Positions 18,010-27,239 of a stretch of DNA of 64,000 nt are shown piece by piece. Positions within the stretch are counted from its first letter, which is position 1. Every line of letters starts with the position of its first letter. Where the stretch lies: the NCBI GenBank assembly GCA_021462865.1, contig JAJTYX010000023.1, positions 134,619-198,618 of the forward strand, read 5' to 3'. A program made the position numbers and the translations under genes. The notes beneath the pieces were generated by a model that saw nothing but the letters and a program-made list of their open reading frames with translations, was not told the DNA's origin and made no database searches. Source of the stretch: QUBU01 sp021462865 (GTDB lineage: Bacteria; Pseudomonadota; Gammaproteobacteria; Steroidobacterales; GCA-2729495).

Positions 18010-19905
18010 ATGGGCCGCGGCGATCGCCGGCTGGATACAAGCCGGAAAACACCAAACGGAAAGGCACGGCGGGAGTTCACGGTCATCGCTGGCGCTACGC
18101 CCGAACTTTCGGTCCGGCGCCTCACGCTCGGCAAGCTGGTATGCACCGGCGCCGCTGTTGCGGCGCTCGGCCCCGCGCAGGCATTGACCCTGGGCGACAT
18201 CCTGGTGGACTCGCCGCTCGGCCAACCGCTGAGCGCAAGAGTGCCGGTGGAACTCAGTGCCGGAGAGATCCTGGTCGCGGGCTGTGTCAGCGCCGTTGCA
18301 CCCTCCGCGGGAGAACTCAGCGCCGTACCCCACGCAATCGTCAGCGTGCCGCAGGTGAGTGCTGCAGGCCGTTACGACCTGCACGTCAGCACTGCTCGCC
18401 CGCTCTACGAGCCCATGTACGAACTGCGCCTGGAGCTACGCTGCCCGGGAAGCACGCAGTTGGTGCGCCAGTATGTGCTGATGCTCGATCTGCCCGGAAC
18501 GCGGCCGGCGGCCGCCGCAACTCCCGCCATGACGGGCGCTGCCGCGAGTACGGCTGGCGACACGCAGCGGCCGGCACCGACCCCGGTCACGCGACAGCCG
18601 GCAGCCGCTGCGGCGCCGTCGCATGGGCCAGCGACTGATCGCAGCCCGCTGCCCTCCGGAACCAGCTATCGCGTGCAGGCGGGCGACACGCTGTCCACCA
18701 TCGCTGCACGCACCACCGATCGCGGGGGGCGCAGCATCTGGGAAATCGCCGATGCGATTTTTGCTGCAAACCCGGATGCCTTCATACGGGCCAATCCGGA
18801 CCTGATCCGAAGCGGCGCCGTCATCGTGCTGCCCGCTCCGCTGGCCGCCGGCAGCTCCGACGCAGCGGCCGAAGCCGGTGCGGCCACCGCATCACCGCAG
18901 CCAGACGACACGCGCGCCCTGGCGGGCGCAGCAGCGCAGGCCCCGGCCGGGACCGAAACGGTAACAGCCGCGACCCCGACTGACCTCGGCGGTACGGCGC
19001 CACCGTTGCCCCTCGTCGAGCCACCGCAAACCGCTCCTGTACCTGAAGCGGTGTTCCAGGACGAGCAACCTCCGCAGGACATTGCCGTGGCCGAACCGGT
19101 CGCAGTGCCGGCCGTCACCGTCGAGCGCCATGCCAGCGAAGGTGCACCGGCATGGCTGGCGGCCGTGGTCGGTGTGCTCATTGGCGCCGCGGCCAGCCTC
19201 GTACTGCTTCGCGAGCGCCTCGCCGAAGCGCTCCGGGGCGCCCGGCGAACCTCCCAGGACAGCATGCCGGAGCGTGCCGGAACCGCCACGGCGGTTGCCG
19301 TCGCAGCACCTCCGACCCTCGGCAAACCGGCCGAGCCCACGATGGTCGTGGTGGAGGGTCCGCGCCACGAGCACGACGACGAGAGTTCGACCGATTCGGC
19401 GCCAACCGACCGTCAGCCCGCGGTCTACGCCGCTCCGGCCCAGGATTTCAACATTGGCAGCACGCCGGATGATCTCACGAGCCTGTTCGGCGATGAGCCC
19501 GATCTGGCCTTGCCCGACGCCTCGGGTTTCGCCCCCGGGGATCCGGACCTCGACCTCGACCTGTCGGCCGCGGCCGGTGATGTGGCCGTTGACCAGGACA
19601 TCGGCTGGCTCAATGACCTCGACGAAACGGCACTGACCCCGACCGATCAGGCCGGGTCGCTGCGCGGCTCAGGCGGCGATACGGTCGAACAGACCGATCT
19701 GCACGCGATGTCGCAGAAAGCGATCGACGACGAGCAGGTTTCCAATACGCTGAAGGAAGCGCTCGATCTGCTCGAGAGCGACTACGAGCAGGATCTGACC
19801 GCCAGCCAGGTGGTCGATCGCGCGAAGCTCGGGTCGATCCTCGACGATGCGGACGAGGAAGACACGCTGGTGCGCACGGGTACCGACCAGTTTCCCCGAC
19901 GCTGA
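18010..19905 (+). CDS. FimV-like LysM protein, second copy
   Basis: A 631-aa envelope protein. A hydrophobic export segment (about residues 44-58) is followed by a FimV-type N-terminal domain starting ALTLGDILVDSPLGQPLSA. A LysM domain lies at about residues 217-277, then an Ala/Pro-rich linker and one membrane segment near 380-398. The cytoplasmic tail is acidic. Unlike the fimV gene at 5839-8631, it lacks the conserved C-terminal FimV repeat. A GGAG lies 9 nt before the start. It probably acts with the upstream FimX-like protein in polar or pilus organisation, which is inferred from position and domains. Confidence 0.8.
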   Translation: MGRGDRRLDTSRKTPNGKARREFTVIAGATPELSVRRLTLGKLVCTGAAVAALGPAQALTLGDILVDSPLGQPLSARVPVELSAGEILVAGCVSAVAPSAGELSAVPHAIVSVPQVSAAGRYDLHVSTARPLYEPMYELRLELRCPGSTQLVRQYVLMLDLPGTRPAAAATPAMTGAAASTAGDTQRPAPTPVTRQPAAAAAPSHGPATDRSPLPSGTSYRVQAGDTLSTIAARTTDRGGRSIWEIADAIFAANPDAFIRANPDLIRSGAVIVLPAPLAAGSSDAAAEAGAATASPQPDDTRALAGAAAQAPAGTETVTAATPTDLGGTAPPLPLVEPPQTAPVPEAVFQDEQPPQDIAVAEPVAVPAVTVERHASEGAPAWLAAVVGVLIGAAASLVLLRERLAEALRGARRTSQDSMPERAGTATAVAVAAPPTLGKPAEPTMVVVEGPRHEHDDESSTDSAPTDRQPAVYAAPAQDFNIGSTPDDLTSLFGDEPDLALPDASGFAPGDPDLDLDLSAAAGDVAVDQDIGWLNDLDETALTPTDQAGSLRGSGGDTVEQTDLHAMSQKAIDDEQVSNTLKEALDLLESDYEQDLTASQVVDRAKLGSILDDADEEDTLVRTGTDQFPRR

Positions 19906-19912
19906 GGAGCGT

Positions 19913-22183
19913 TCATCCCGCGTTACGCACGACGTCCAGTGCGTCGACGCTACGCCAGCCGCGTGGCAACACCAGCCCGCGCCGCCCCCGCTCGCCCGCG
20001 TAGTGCCCGAGATCGGCCGACCGGATCGTCATGTGCCGCTGACCGCTGCGTACGACGAGGTCGTCGCCAGGTCCCAGCACCGCCACCGCGACGAGGCGCT
20101 CCTCGCCTGCCTTGAGCTTGCCCGGCGGAATGCCGAGGATCCTGTTGCCCTTGCCGCGGGGTAGTTCGGGGAGTTCCGCCGCGGCGAACACGAGCAGGTG
20201 TCCGCCCGAACTGACGGCCGCCACCCGCACCTCGCCCGGGAAATCCGTGGCGGGACATGCGGCGGGAATGACCACGTCCCAGCCGGGCTTGAGTCGCAAG
20301 GCGCTTTTTCCCGCCCGGTTGCGGGTGTGCAATTCACCCAGTCGCACGAAGAATCCATAGCCGCCGGTGTTCGCGACCAGCCAGGGGGGCTGCGCTTCGC
20401 CGAGCATCACGCCACGAAAATGGGCACCGTCGGGGGGATTCAGGCGCCCGGACAGCGGCTCGCCCTGACCACGCGCCGATGGCAGCGAATGTGCGGCCAG
20501 CGTGTAGGCCCGGCCGGTCGAGTCCAGAAAGACCGCAAGCTCCGTGCTGCGCCCGCGCGCGGCACAGAGGTAGCCATCGCCGGTCTTGAAGCTCAGCGAG
20601 CCGGGTTCGATGTCGTGCCCCTTGGCCGCGCGGACCCAGCCTCGCTGCGAGAGCACCACGGTCACCGGCTCGGAGGCGACCAGGTCCTCCTCGGCCATGG
20701 CCTGCGCTGCCGCGCGCTCCACCAGTCGGCTGCGCCGCTCATCGCCGAATTCTCCGGCCAGCGCGTTGATTTCGTCCTTGATCAGCGTGCGCAGCCGCGC
20801 CGGGCTGCGCAGCAATTTCTCCAGACGCTCGCGCTCGGCCGCAAGTTCCTCCTGCTCGCCACGGATCTTCATCTCCTCGAGTCTGGCGAGATGCCGCAAC
20901 CGCAAATTGAGAATGGCCTCCGCCTGGACATCGGTCAGCTTGAACTTCTTCATCAGCACCGGCTTCGGCTCGTCTTCGCGCCGGATGATGCGGATCACCT
21001 CGTCGATGTTGAGGTACGCAATCAGGAGTCCGTCGAGGATGTGAATCCGCTCGGCCACCCGGTCGAGCCGGAACTGCAGTCGCCGCCGTACGGTTTCCAG
21101 GCGGAAGTCGAGCCAGTCCTTGAGCAGCGTGCGCAGGTCCCGGACCGCCGGCTTGCCGTCCGTACCGATGACATTCAGGTTGACCCTGAGCGTCTTCTCG
21201 AGATCCGTGGTTGCGAACAGATGCAGCATCAGCGCCTCGGCGTCTACCCGGCCGGAGCGCAGCGTGATGACGAGGCGGGTCGGCTCTTCTTCGTCGGACT
21301 CGTCCCGAAGATCCTCCACCATGGGCAGCTTCTTCGCCCGCATCTGATTGGCGATCTGCTCCAGGACGCGCGCCCCCGAGACCTGGTAGGGCAGGCTCTC
21401 GATGATGATCGTGGCATCGTCCACGGAATAGGTGGCGCGGACGCGCAGCGTGCCGCTCCCGGCAGCATAGATGGCGACGATCTCTTCGCGCGTCGATACG
21501 ATTTCCCCGCCGGTCGGGAAATCCGGCCCGCGGATGATTCGTGTCAGCTGCTTCAGCGAGATGTCGGGCTCCTCGATCAGCTTCACGAGCCCGGCGGCGA
21601 TCTCACGCAGGTTGTGCGGCGGAACGTCGGTCGACATGCCCACCGCGATGCCGCTTGCGCCGTTCAGCAGCAGGTTCGGCAGCTGCGCCGGCAACAGTGC
21701 GGGCTCGCGCAATGTGCCGTCGAAATTCGGCAACCATGCCACCGTACCCTGGTCGAGTTCAGCGAGCAGTACGGCGGCGTAGGGTCGCAGCCGCGACTCC
21801 GTGTAGCGCATGGCGGCAAACGACCGGGGGTCGTCCGCGGAGCCCCAGTTGCCCTGGCCGTCGATGATCGGGTAGCGGTAGGAGAAATCCTGCGCCATGT
21901 GCACCATGGCTTCGTAACAGGCGCCGTCGCCGTGCGGGTGAAACTTGCCGATCACGTCTCCGACCGTGCGCGCCGACTTCTTGTGCTTCGCGCCGGCCGC
22001 CAGCCCGAGTTCGCTCATCGCATAGATGATGCGACGCTGGACCGGCTTGAGGCCGTCCGCCAGGTGCGGCAGGGCCCGGTCCAGAATGACGTACATCGAG
22101 TAGTCCAGGTAGGCGCGTTCGGCATACTCGCGCAGCGGCAACTGCTCGATGCCCTCGAAGTCCAGCTGATTCTGCTTCGCCAT
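19913..22183 (-). CDS. parC: DNA topoisomerase IV subunit A
   Basis: The 756-aa breakage-rejoining subunit that decatenates chromosomes with ParE. The catalytic Tyr is Y127 in AAMRYTESR, and the C-terminal part holds the beta-propeller DNA-wrapping domain. The gene lies 24 bp downstream of parE. The quinolone-contact helix reads HPHGDGACYEAM: the position equal to E. coli Ser80 is Gly87, while the Glu84 equivalent is kept (E91). It is ParC rather than GyrA because of the parE neighbour and the shorter C-terminal domain. Confidence 0.96.
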   Translation of the reverse strand: MAKQNQLDFEGIEQLPLREYAERAYLDYSMYVILDRALPHLADGLKPVQRRIIYAMSELGLAAGAKHKKSARTVGDVIGKFHPHGDGACYEAMVHMAQDFSYRYPIIDGQGNWGSADDPRSFAAMRYTESRLRPYAAVLLAELDQGTVAWLPNFDGTLREPALLPAQLPNLLLNGASGIAVGMSTDVPPHNLREIAAGLVKLIEEPDISLKQLTRIIRGPDFPTGGEIVSTREEIVAIYAAGSGTLRVRATYSVDDATIIIESLPYQVSGARVLEQIANQMRAKKLPMVEDLRDESDEEEPTRLVITLRSGRVDAEALMLHLFATTDLEKTLRVNLNVIGTDGKPAVRDLRTLLKDWLDFRLETVRRRLQFRLDRVAERIHILDGLLIAYLNIDEVIRIIRREDEPKPVLMKKFKLTDVQAEAILNLRLRHLARLEEMKIRGEQEELAAERERLEKLLRSPARLRTLIKDEINALAGEFGDERRSRLVERAAAQAMAEEDLVASEPVTVVLSQRGWVRAAKGHDIEPGSLSFKTGDGYLCAARGRSTELAVFLDSTGRAYTLAAHSLPSARGQGEPLSGRLNPPDGAHFRGVMLGEAQPPWLVANTGGYGFFVRLGELHTRNRAGKSALRLKPGWDVVIPAACPATDFPGEVRVAAVSSGGHLLVFAAAELPELPRGKGNRILGIPPGKLKAGEERLVAVAVLGPGDDLVVRSGQRHMTIRSADLGHYAGERGRRGLVLPRGWRSVDALDVVRNAG

Positions 22184-22207
22184 GGATTTCGTCCCGTACC
22201 GCCGGAC

Positions 22208-24100
22208 TCAGACCTGAATGCGGGCCAGATTGCCCTTGGTCTCGATCCAGTTGCGCCGGTCGGCGGCGCGTTTCTTGGCGAGCAGCATGTCGAGCAACTG
22301 CTCGGTTTGCTCATGAGCGTCAACCGTGAGCTGCACCAGACGCCGGGTGTCCGGCGCCATGGTCGTCTCCCGCAGCTGTCCCGGACTCATTTCGCCGAGC
22401 CCCTTGAAGCGGGTGATCGAGACCTTGCCCTTCAGCCCCTCCGCCTCGACCCGGTCGAGCACGCCCTGCCGTTCTGCATCGTCCAGCGCGTAGAAGACTT
22501 CGCGGCCGACGTCGATCCGGTACAGGGGCGGCATCGCCACGTAGACATGCCCGGCCTGCACCAGCCGCGGAAAATGCCGGACGAACAACGCGCAGATCAG
22601 GGTCGCGATGTGCTGCCCGTCGGAATCCGCGTCGGCAAGAATGCACACCTTGAAATAGCGAAGACCCGCCAGGTCCTCACCACCGGGATCCACACCGATC
22701 GCGAGGCTGATGTTGTGCACCTCCTGGGAGGCCAGTAGTTCGGCCTGTTCGACTTCCCAGGCATTCAGGATCTTGCCGCGCAGGGGCAGGATCGCCTGGA
22801 ACTCCCGGTCGCGCGCCTGTTTCGCCGAACCTCCGGCCGAATCGCCCTCCACCAGGAACAGCTCGCAGCGCTGCGGATCCTCCCCCGTGCAATCCGCAAG
22901 CTTGCCCGGCAGTGCCGGGCCGGAGACCACCTTCTTGCGAACCACTGCTTTGCCCGCCTTGAGCCGATTCTGCGCGGCAGTGATCGCCCGCAGCGCAATC
23001 TGGTCGCCGGTTTCGGGATGCTGGTTCAGCCACAGTGCGAAGGCATCCTTGACGATGCCCGACACGAACGCCGTGGACTCCCGCGACGACAGGCGCTCTT
23101 TCGTCTGGCCGGAGAACTGCGGGTCCTCGAGTTTGACGGAGAGCACGAAGGCGACACCGTCCCAGACATCCTCCGGCGCGAGCCTTACCCCGCGGGGCAG
23201 CAGGCTGCGGAACTCGCAGTACTCGCGCAAGGCGTCCGTCAGGCCGGCACGCAGGCCACTGACATGCGTGCCTCCCTGAGGCGTGGGAATGAGGTTGACA
23301 TAGGATTCGGCGAGCGGCGTGGCTTCGCCGGTCACCCACGCCAGCGCCCATTGCACTTCCTCGTGCTGGCCCTTCGCTTCGCCGGTAAACGGTTGGGCAG
23401 GAAGCGTGCCTGCGTCGCCGATCGACTCGGCAAGGTACTGGCCGAGCCCGCCGCGATACTCCCACTCCAGCAGCTGCTGCGGATGCTCGATCTCGAACCT
23501 GACCTTCAGGCCGGGGCACAGGACCGCCTTCGCCTGCAGGGTGTGCCGCAGCTGCGGTACAGAGAATTTGTCGGAATCGAAATACTTGGGATCAGGCCAG
23601 AACCGGATCGTGGTGCCGGTATTACCGCGGCCGACTTTGCCGACGGACTCGAGCTTGCTGGCACGGTTGCCGCCACGAAAGCTCATGTTGAACTCGCAAC
23701 CGTCGCGCCGCACCCACACTTCGAGGTTCCGCGACAGGGCGTTCACCACGGAAACGCCGACACCGTGCAGGCCACCCGAAAAGCGATAGCTCTTGCCGGA
23801 AAACTTCGCGCCCGAGTGCAGGCGCGTGAGAATCAGCTCCACCCCTGGAATTTTCTCCTGCGGGTGTACGTCGACCGGCATGCCACGGCCGTCGTCGGCG
23901 ACCTGCAGGGAACCGTCACGCCACAGCGTGACCTCGATCTTGCTGCAGTGGCCTGCCAACGCCTCATCGACACTGTTGTCGATCACCTCGTGCGCGAGGT
24001 GATTCGGCCTGGATGTGTCGGTGTACATCCCGGGGCGGCGCCGGACGGGATCCAGCCCGCTCAGGACCTCGATCGCAGATGCGTCGTACTTCGCGCTCAT
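22208..24100 (-). CDS. parE: DNA topoisomerase IV subunit B
   Basis: A 630-aa GHKL-ATPase subunit of topoisomerase IV. The ATP-binding residues EVIDNSVDEALAGH and the TOPRIM motif EGDSAGGSAKQARDR are clear, and PLRGKILN follows. I chose the ATG at 24100, giving the usual MSAKYDASAIEVLSGLDPVR start; the frame extends to 24262 without homology. No strong ribosome-binding site is seen. It is the first gene of a parE-parC pair. Confidence 0.96.
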   Translation of the reverse strand: MSAKYDASAIEVLSGLDPVRRRPGMYTDTSRPNHLAHEVIDNSVDEALAGHCSKIEVTLWRDGSLQVADDGRGMPVDVHPQEKIPGVELILTRLHSGAKFSGKSYRFSGGLHGVGVSVVNALSRNLEVWVRRDGCEFNMSFRGGNRASKLESVGKVGRGNTGTTIRFWPDPKYFDSDKFSVPQLRHTLQAKAVLCPGLKVRFEIEHPQQLLEWEYRGGLGQYLAESIGDAGTLPAQPFTGEAKGQHEEVQWALAWVTGEATPLAESYVNLIPTPQGGTHVSGLRAGLTDALREYCEFRSLLPRGVRLAPEDVWDGVAFVLSVKLEDPQFSGQTKERLSSRESTAFVSGIVKDAFALWLNQHPETGDQIALRAITAAQNRLKAGKAVVRKKVVSGPALPGKLADCTGEDPQRCELFLVEGDSAGGSAKQARDREFQAILPLRGKILNAWEVEQAELLASQEVHNISLAIGVDPGGEDLAGLRYFKVCILADADSDGQHIATLICALFVRHFPRLVQAGHVYVAMPPLYRIDVGREVFYALDDAERQGVLDRVEAEGLKGKVSITRFKGLGEMSPGQLRETTMAPDTRRLVQLTVDAHEQTEQLLDMLLAKKRAADRRNWIETKGNLARIQV

Positions 24101-24313
24101 GTGTGCATGACCGGCTGGCACTGGGATGAATGGGGCTGCGCCCTCGCCTGCCGACGGGCATTGGCCACGACACGACGGAACCGCGGATGGCCGGAACCGC
24201 TCAGGCAACGATGGAACGCGCACAACCGGTGAGCATGTTAGTGCGCCTGCGCGATTATGCAATCCCGGCCCGGCATCCGCCGCGTGCCGGACTGGCGCCG
24301 CGCGGAACGGCGG

Positions 24314-24898
24314 CTAATCGAGGTCCGCGACCAGCGACTCCCGCAACAACTCCGGCACTGCATCCAGCCGGATGCTGTACTCAGGGTGATCGACGCCCGC
24401 GCGCAATGGCGCGCCGCCTTTCAGCGCCGCGATCATCCCGGGCGCGAGTTCGAACCGCAGGAAATGGACTGCCGAAGTCTTATCAGCGTTGCTGCGCTCG
24501 AGATCCTCGTCGGCGACGGCAGTCACCGGCGCATGGCCCTCCACCTGCATCCATACCCGGTGCTCGATGCCGACCAGCCGGCGCAGCTCGCGGGCGCGCT
24601 CTGCCGGGTCGGCATACTCGATCATCAGGGTTGCCTTCCAGTTGCGGCCGTCCGGAATCAGGGGGTTGTAAGCCTCGAGCTCGCCGCGGATGCCGTCGGG
24701 CTCGAAGATCCGCTCGGCGCGCAGCATCTCCTGAACCTGGTAGAGAATCGTCAGCCGATCTTCGAAATACAGCGTGAGGTGCGCGCCGACGTGCAGGCGC
24801 CGGTGCGCCTTGTGCTCCATCACCCGGGCCCGCATCTCGTTCCGATGGCGCGCGTACTCCTCGAGGCTGTAGAGATCGCCGGGGCTCAACGCATGCAT
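24314..24898 (-). CDS. DUF3501 family protein
   Basis: A 194-aa soluble protein of the DUF3501 family, whose function is unknown. Features include an N-terminal HALSPGDLYSLEEYARHR and a central ILYQVQEMLRAERIF. No membrane segments or Cys pairs are visible. It follows the iron-sulfur protein gene by 24 bp on the same strand, with rubrerythrin upstream, a grouping I know from other proteobacteria. A redox or stress-linked accessory role is inferred from that context only. Confidence 0.8.
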   Translation of the reverse strand: MHALSPGDLYSLEEYARHRNEMRARVMEHKAHRRLHVGAHLTLYFEDRLTILYQVQEMLRAERIFEPDGIRGELEAYNPLIPDGRNWKATLMIEYADPAERARELRRLVGIEHRVWMQVEGHAPVTAVADEDLERSNADKTSAVHFLRFELAPGMIAALKGGAPLRAGVDHPEYSIRLDAVPELLRESLVADLD

Positions 24899-24922
24899 CG
24901 GCCGTCGTCCTTCATCACGCGC

Positions 24923-26263
24923 TCAGATGCCGTAGGCACGCCGCATGAGCGCCAGCGGGTGCTGGTAGTTGTCCTGCCCGAGCACGCCGGCCACCTGGGC
25001 GCCGGCCATCGGGCAATCGCTGCTGAAGTGAGTGGCACCCGAATCGCGCACCCGCGTGACCACGGGCCCGGCTATTTTCAGCGAGGGCTGGCGGAACCGG
25101 CTCTTGACCCCGTAGGTGCCGTCATGGCCAGAGCAGCGTTCGATGGCCTGCACTTTCGTGTCCGGCACCAACTCCAGCACCTCCTTGGTTTTCAGGCCAA
25201 TGTTCTGCACACGCAGATGGCAAGGCACGTGGTAGGCCACGCTGCCGAGGCTGGTACGAAAATCGGTGCGCAGCCGGCCGGCCTTGTGACGCAGCGCGAG
25301 GTACTCGAAGGGATCGTAGAACGCATCGGCTACCAGCTTCACGTCCGCATCGTCCGGGAACATGAGCGGCAACTCCTGCTTGAACATCAGGGTGCAGGAT
25401 GGAACCGGCGCGACGATGTCCCAGCCGTCGCGGACCCAGCGCGCGAGTTCCGGCACGTTGACCGACCGCGCCTCGTCCACCGACTGCAGGTCACCGAGTT
25501 CGAGCTTCGGCATGCCACAGCAGCGTTCCGTTGCGGCCAGCCGGACTTCGATCGCGTTGTGCGCGAACACCGCCACCAGGTCCTCGCACATCGCGGGCAG
25601 ATTGCGATTGCCATAGCAGGTCGTGAACAGGACGACCCGGCCGCAAGTACCACCCGCCTGTGCGTCATGCGGCTGCGACGCAGGACGTCCGGCCCCGATC
25701 CGGCTGCGGGCCGAACGCGAGTAATAGCGGGGCACCGGCGCATCACGCGCGACACCGAGCACACGCTCGAGCAGCGCCCGCCCTGTCCCCGTGCGGTTCA
25801 CCGCGTTGACCACTTCGGCAACGACCGGGATGCCCGCTATGGCCCCGACCGTGTCGGTGGCCGCGAGTAGCCGATCACGCAGTGGTGCACCCTGGTCGCG
25901 AAAACGCTTCGCTTTCGCGCGGAGCATCAGGTGGGGAAAGTCGACATTCCAGGGATGCGGCGGCACGTAGGGACACTTGGTCATGAAGCAGATGTCGCAG
26001 AGGTAGCAGTGATCTACCACCTCCCAGAACACCTTGCGCGACACGCCATCCAGCTCACCGGTCTCGCTGGCGTCGATGGCATCGAACAGTGTCGGAAACG
26101 CGTTGCAGAGACTGAAACAGCGCCGACACCCGTGGCAGATGTCGAATACGCGCTCGAGCTCCTTCATCAGGAGCGCCTCGTCGTAGAACTCGTCGGAACG
26201 CCACGCCAGCGGATGCCGGCGTGGCGCCTCGAGACTTCCTTCGCGATGCCTGCTGTCTGTCAT
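24923..26263 (-). CDS. Iron-sulfur protein with two CCG domains (GlpC/HdrD-like)
   Basis: About 446 aa from the ATG at 26263; a start four codons earlier is possible. The N-terminal third holds two ferredoxin-type clusters (CHGCRRCFSLCNAFP and CYLCDICFMTKCPY). The C-terminal half has two CCG-type domains, ending in ERCCGMP and ERCSGHDG; the second has Ser in place of the middle Cys. This architecture is shared with GlpC and heterodisulfide reductase subunit D, which pass electrons between a flavoprotein and a membrane or thiol acceptor. No membrane segment is visible and the partner is unknown. It is probably cotranscribed with the DUF3501 gene. Confidence 0.85.
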   Translation of the reverse strand: MTDSRHREGSLEAPRRHPLAWRSDEFYDEALLMKELERVFDICHGCRRCFSLCNAFPTLFDAIDASETGELDGVSRKVFWEVVDHCYLCDICFMTKCPYVPPHPWNVDFPHLMLRAKAKRFRDQGAPLRDRLLAATDTVGAIAGIPVVAEVVNAVNRTGTGRALLERVLGVARDAPVPRYYSRSARSRIGAGRPASQPHDAQAGGTCGRVVLFTTCYGNRNLPAMCEDLVAVFAHNAIEVRLAATERCCGMPKLELGDLQSVDEARSVNVPELARWVRDGWDIVAPVPSCTLMFKQELPLMFPDDADVKLVADAFYDPFEYLALRHKAGRLRTDFRTSLGSVAYHVPCHLRVQNIGLKTKEVLELVPDTKVQAIERCSGHDGTYGVKSRFRQPSLKIAGPVVTRVRDSGATHFSSDCPMAGAQVAGVLGQDNYQHPLALMRRAYGI

Positions 26264-26360
26264 CGCCCCTGACACCAGTCCCCGGGGCGCACACGGGCGA
26301 TCACGCGGGCCGCCGGGGCCAGCGCTGCCTCACCCACTCGACGCCACCGCACGATTCAGC

Positions 26361-26780
26361 TTAGTGCCCGAGGGTGTCGAGCGCCTTCTGGAAACGGTTG
26401 GCATGGGAACGCTCGGCCTTGGCGAGCGTCTCGAACCAGTCGGCGATCTCGCCAAGACCCTCGTCCCGGGCGGCCTTCGCCATGCCGGGATACATGTCGG
26501 TGTACTCGTGAGTCTCGCCGGCGATGGCCGCCTTGAGATTAGCCGCCGTCGCGCCGATCGGCAGGCCGGTTGCAGGGTCACCCACCGCCTCGAGATACTC
26601 GAGATGTCCGTGCGCGTGCCCCGTTTCGCCTTCGGCAGTGGAACGAAACACGGCGGCAACGTCGTTGAAACCCTCGACGTCGGCCTTGGCCGCGAAATAC
26701 AGGTACCGGCGATTAGCCTGTGATTCACCTGCGAACGCGTCCTTGAGATTCTTCTCGGTCTTGGTGCCTTTCAGCTTCAC
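26361..26780 (-). CDS. Rubrerythrin-family diiron protein without rubredoxin domain
   Basis: A 139-aa ferritin-like protein. The diiron ligands appear as paired E...ExxH motifs (AFAGESQANRRY, EGETGHAHGH, AGETHEYTD and KAERSHANRF). The usual C-terminal rubredoxin (CxxC...CxxC) is missing, so electrons for peroxide reduction must come from another protein. The Fe-S protein gene just downstream is a reasonable candidate, which is inference. The start has an appropriately spaced AGGAGAA (26787-26793 on the minus strand). Confidence 0.9.
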   Translation of the reverse strand: MKLKGTKTEKNLKDAFAGESQANRRYLYFAAKADVEGFNDVAAVFRSTAEGETGHAHGHLEYLEAVGDPATGLPIGATAANLKAAIAGETHEYTDMYPGMAKAARDEGLGEIADWFETLAKAERSHANRFQKALDTLGH

Positions 26781-26961
26781 GTTCTTCTCCTCGACGGTCG
26801 CGCCGGTTGATCCGGCACGCTTGTTAGACTAATTCCAAAATATGTCAGCACGGGTTGCCCGTGTCAACGAACACCGCGCACTATACACGCGGCTGCAGCA
26901 CGATTGACCGGCACAGGCCTGTGTGCCAATTTAGCTGCGAACGCACCGCGCAAGAGCACTC

Positions 26962-27228
26962 ATGACCGAACCCAGGCGCCAGCGCATCGACCTCGAGAAA
27001 GCTCTGTCGGAGCTCGAGGAAATCGTGACCCAGATCGAGGCCGGTGATCTGCCTCTCGAGAAGTCACTGAAGCAATTCGAGCGCGGCATCCGCCTGAGCC
27101 GTGACTGCCAGTCGGCATTGCAGGACGCCGAACAGCGCGTGCAGGCACTGATGGGCTCCGAACTGAAGACTCTGGATCCGGAATCCCTTGCCGAGACGGA
27201 CGAAGATCCGCAGGACGGAGACGTCTGA
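26962..27228 (+). CDS. xseB: Exodeoxyribonuclease VII small subunit
   Basis: An 88-aa mostly helical protein that joins XseA to form exonuclease VII. The family core is visible (ALSELEEIVTQIEAGDLPLE, then LKQFERGIRLSRDCQ). In most gammaproteobacteria xseB is followed by ispA and dxs. Here it stands alone and converges with the kinase gene across 11 bp. Confidence 0.92.
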   Translation: MTEPRRQRIDLEKALSELEEIVTQIEAGDLPLEKSLKQFERGIRLSRDCQSALQDAEQRVQALMGSELKTLDPESLAETDEDPQDGDV

Positions 27229-27239
27229 GCGAAACGCCC

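Noticed and set aside
20198..22738. 846-codon open frame on the plus strand across parC/parE
   Set aside because: It is the complement of high-GC genes with clear ParC/ParE motifs. The reading has no known domain and no ribosome-binding site.
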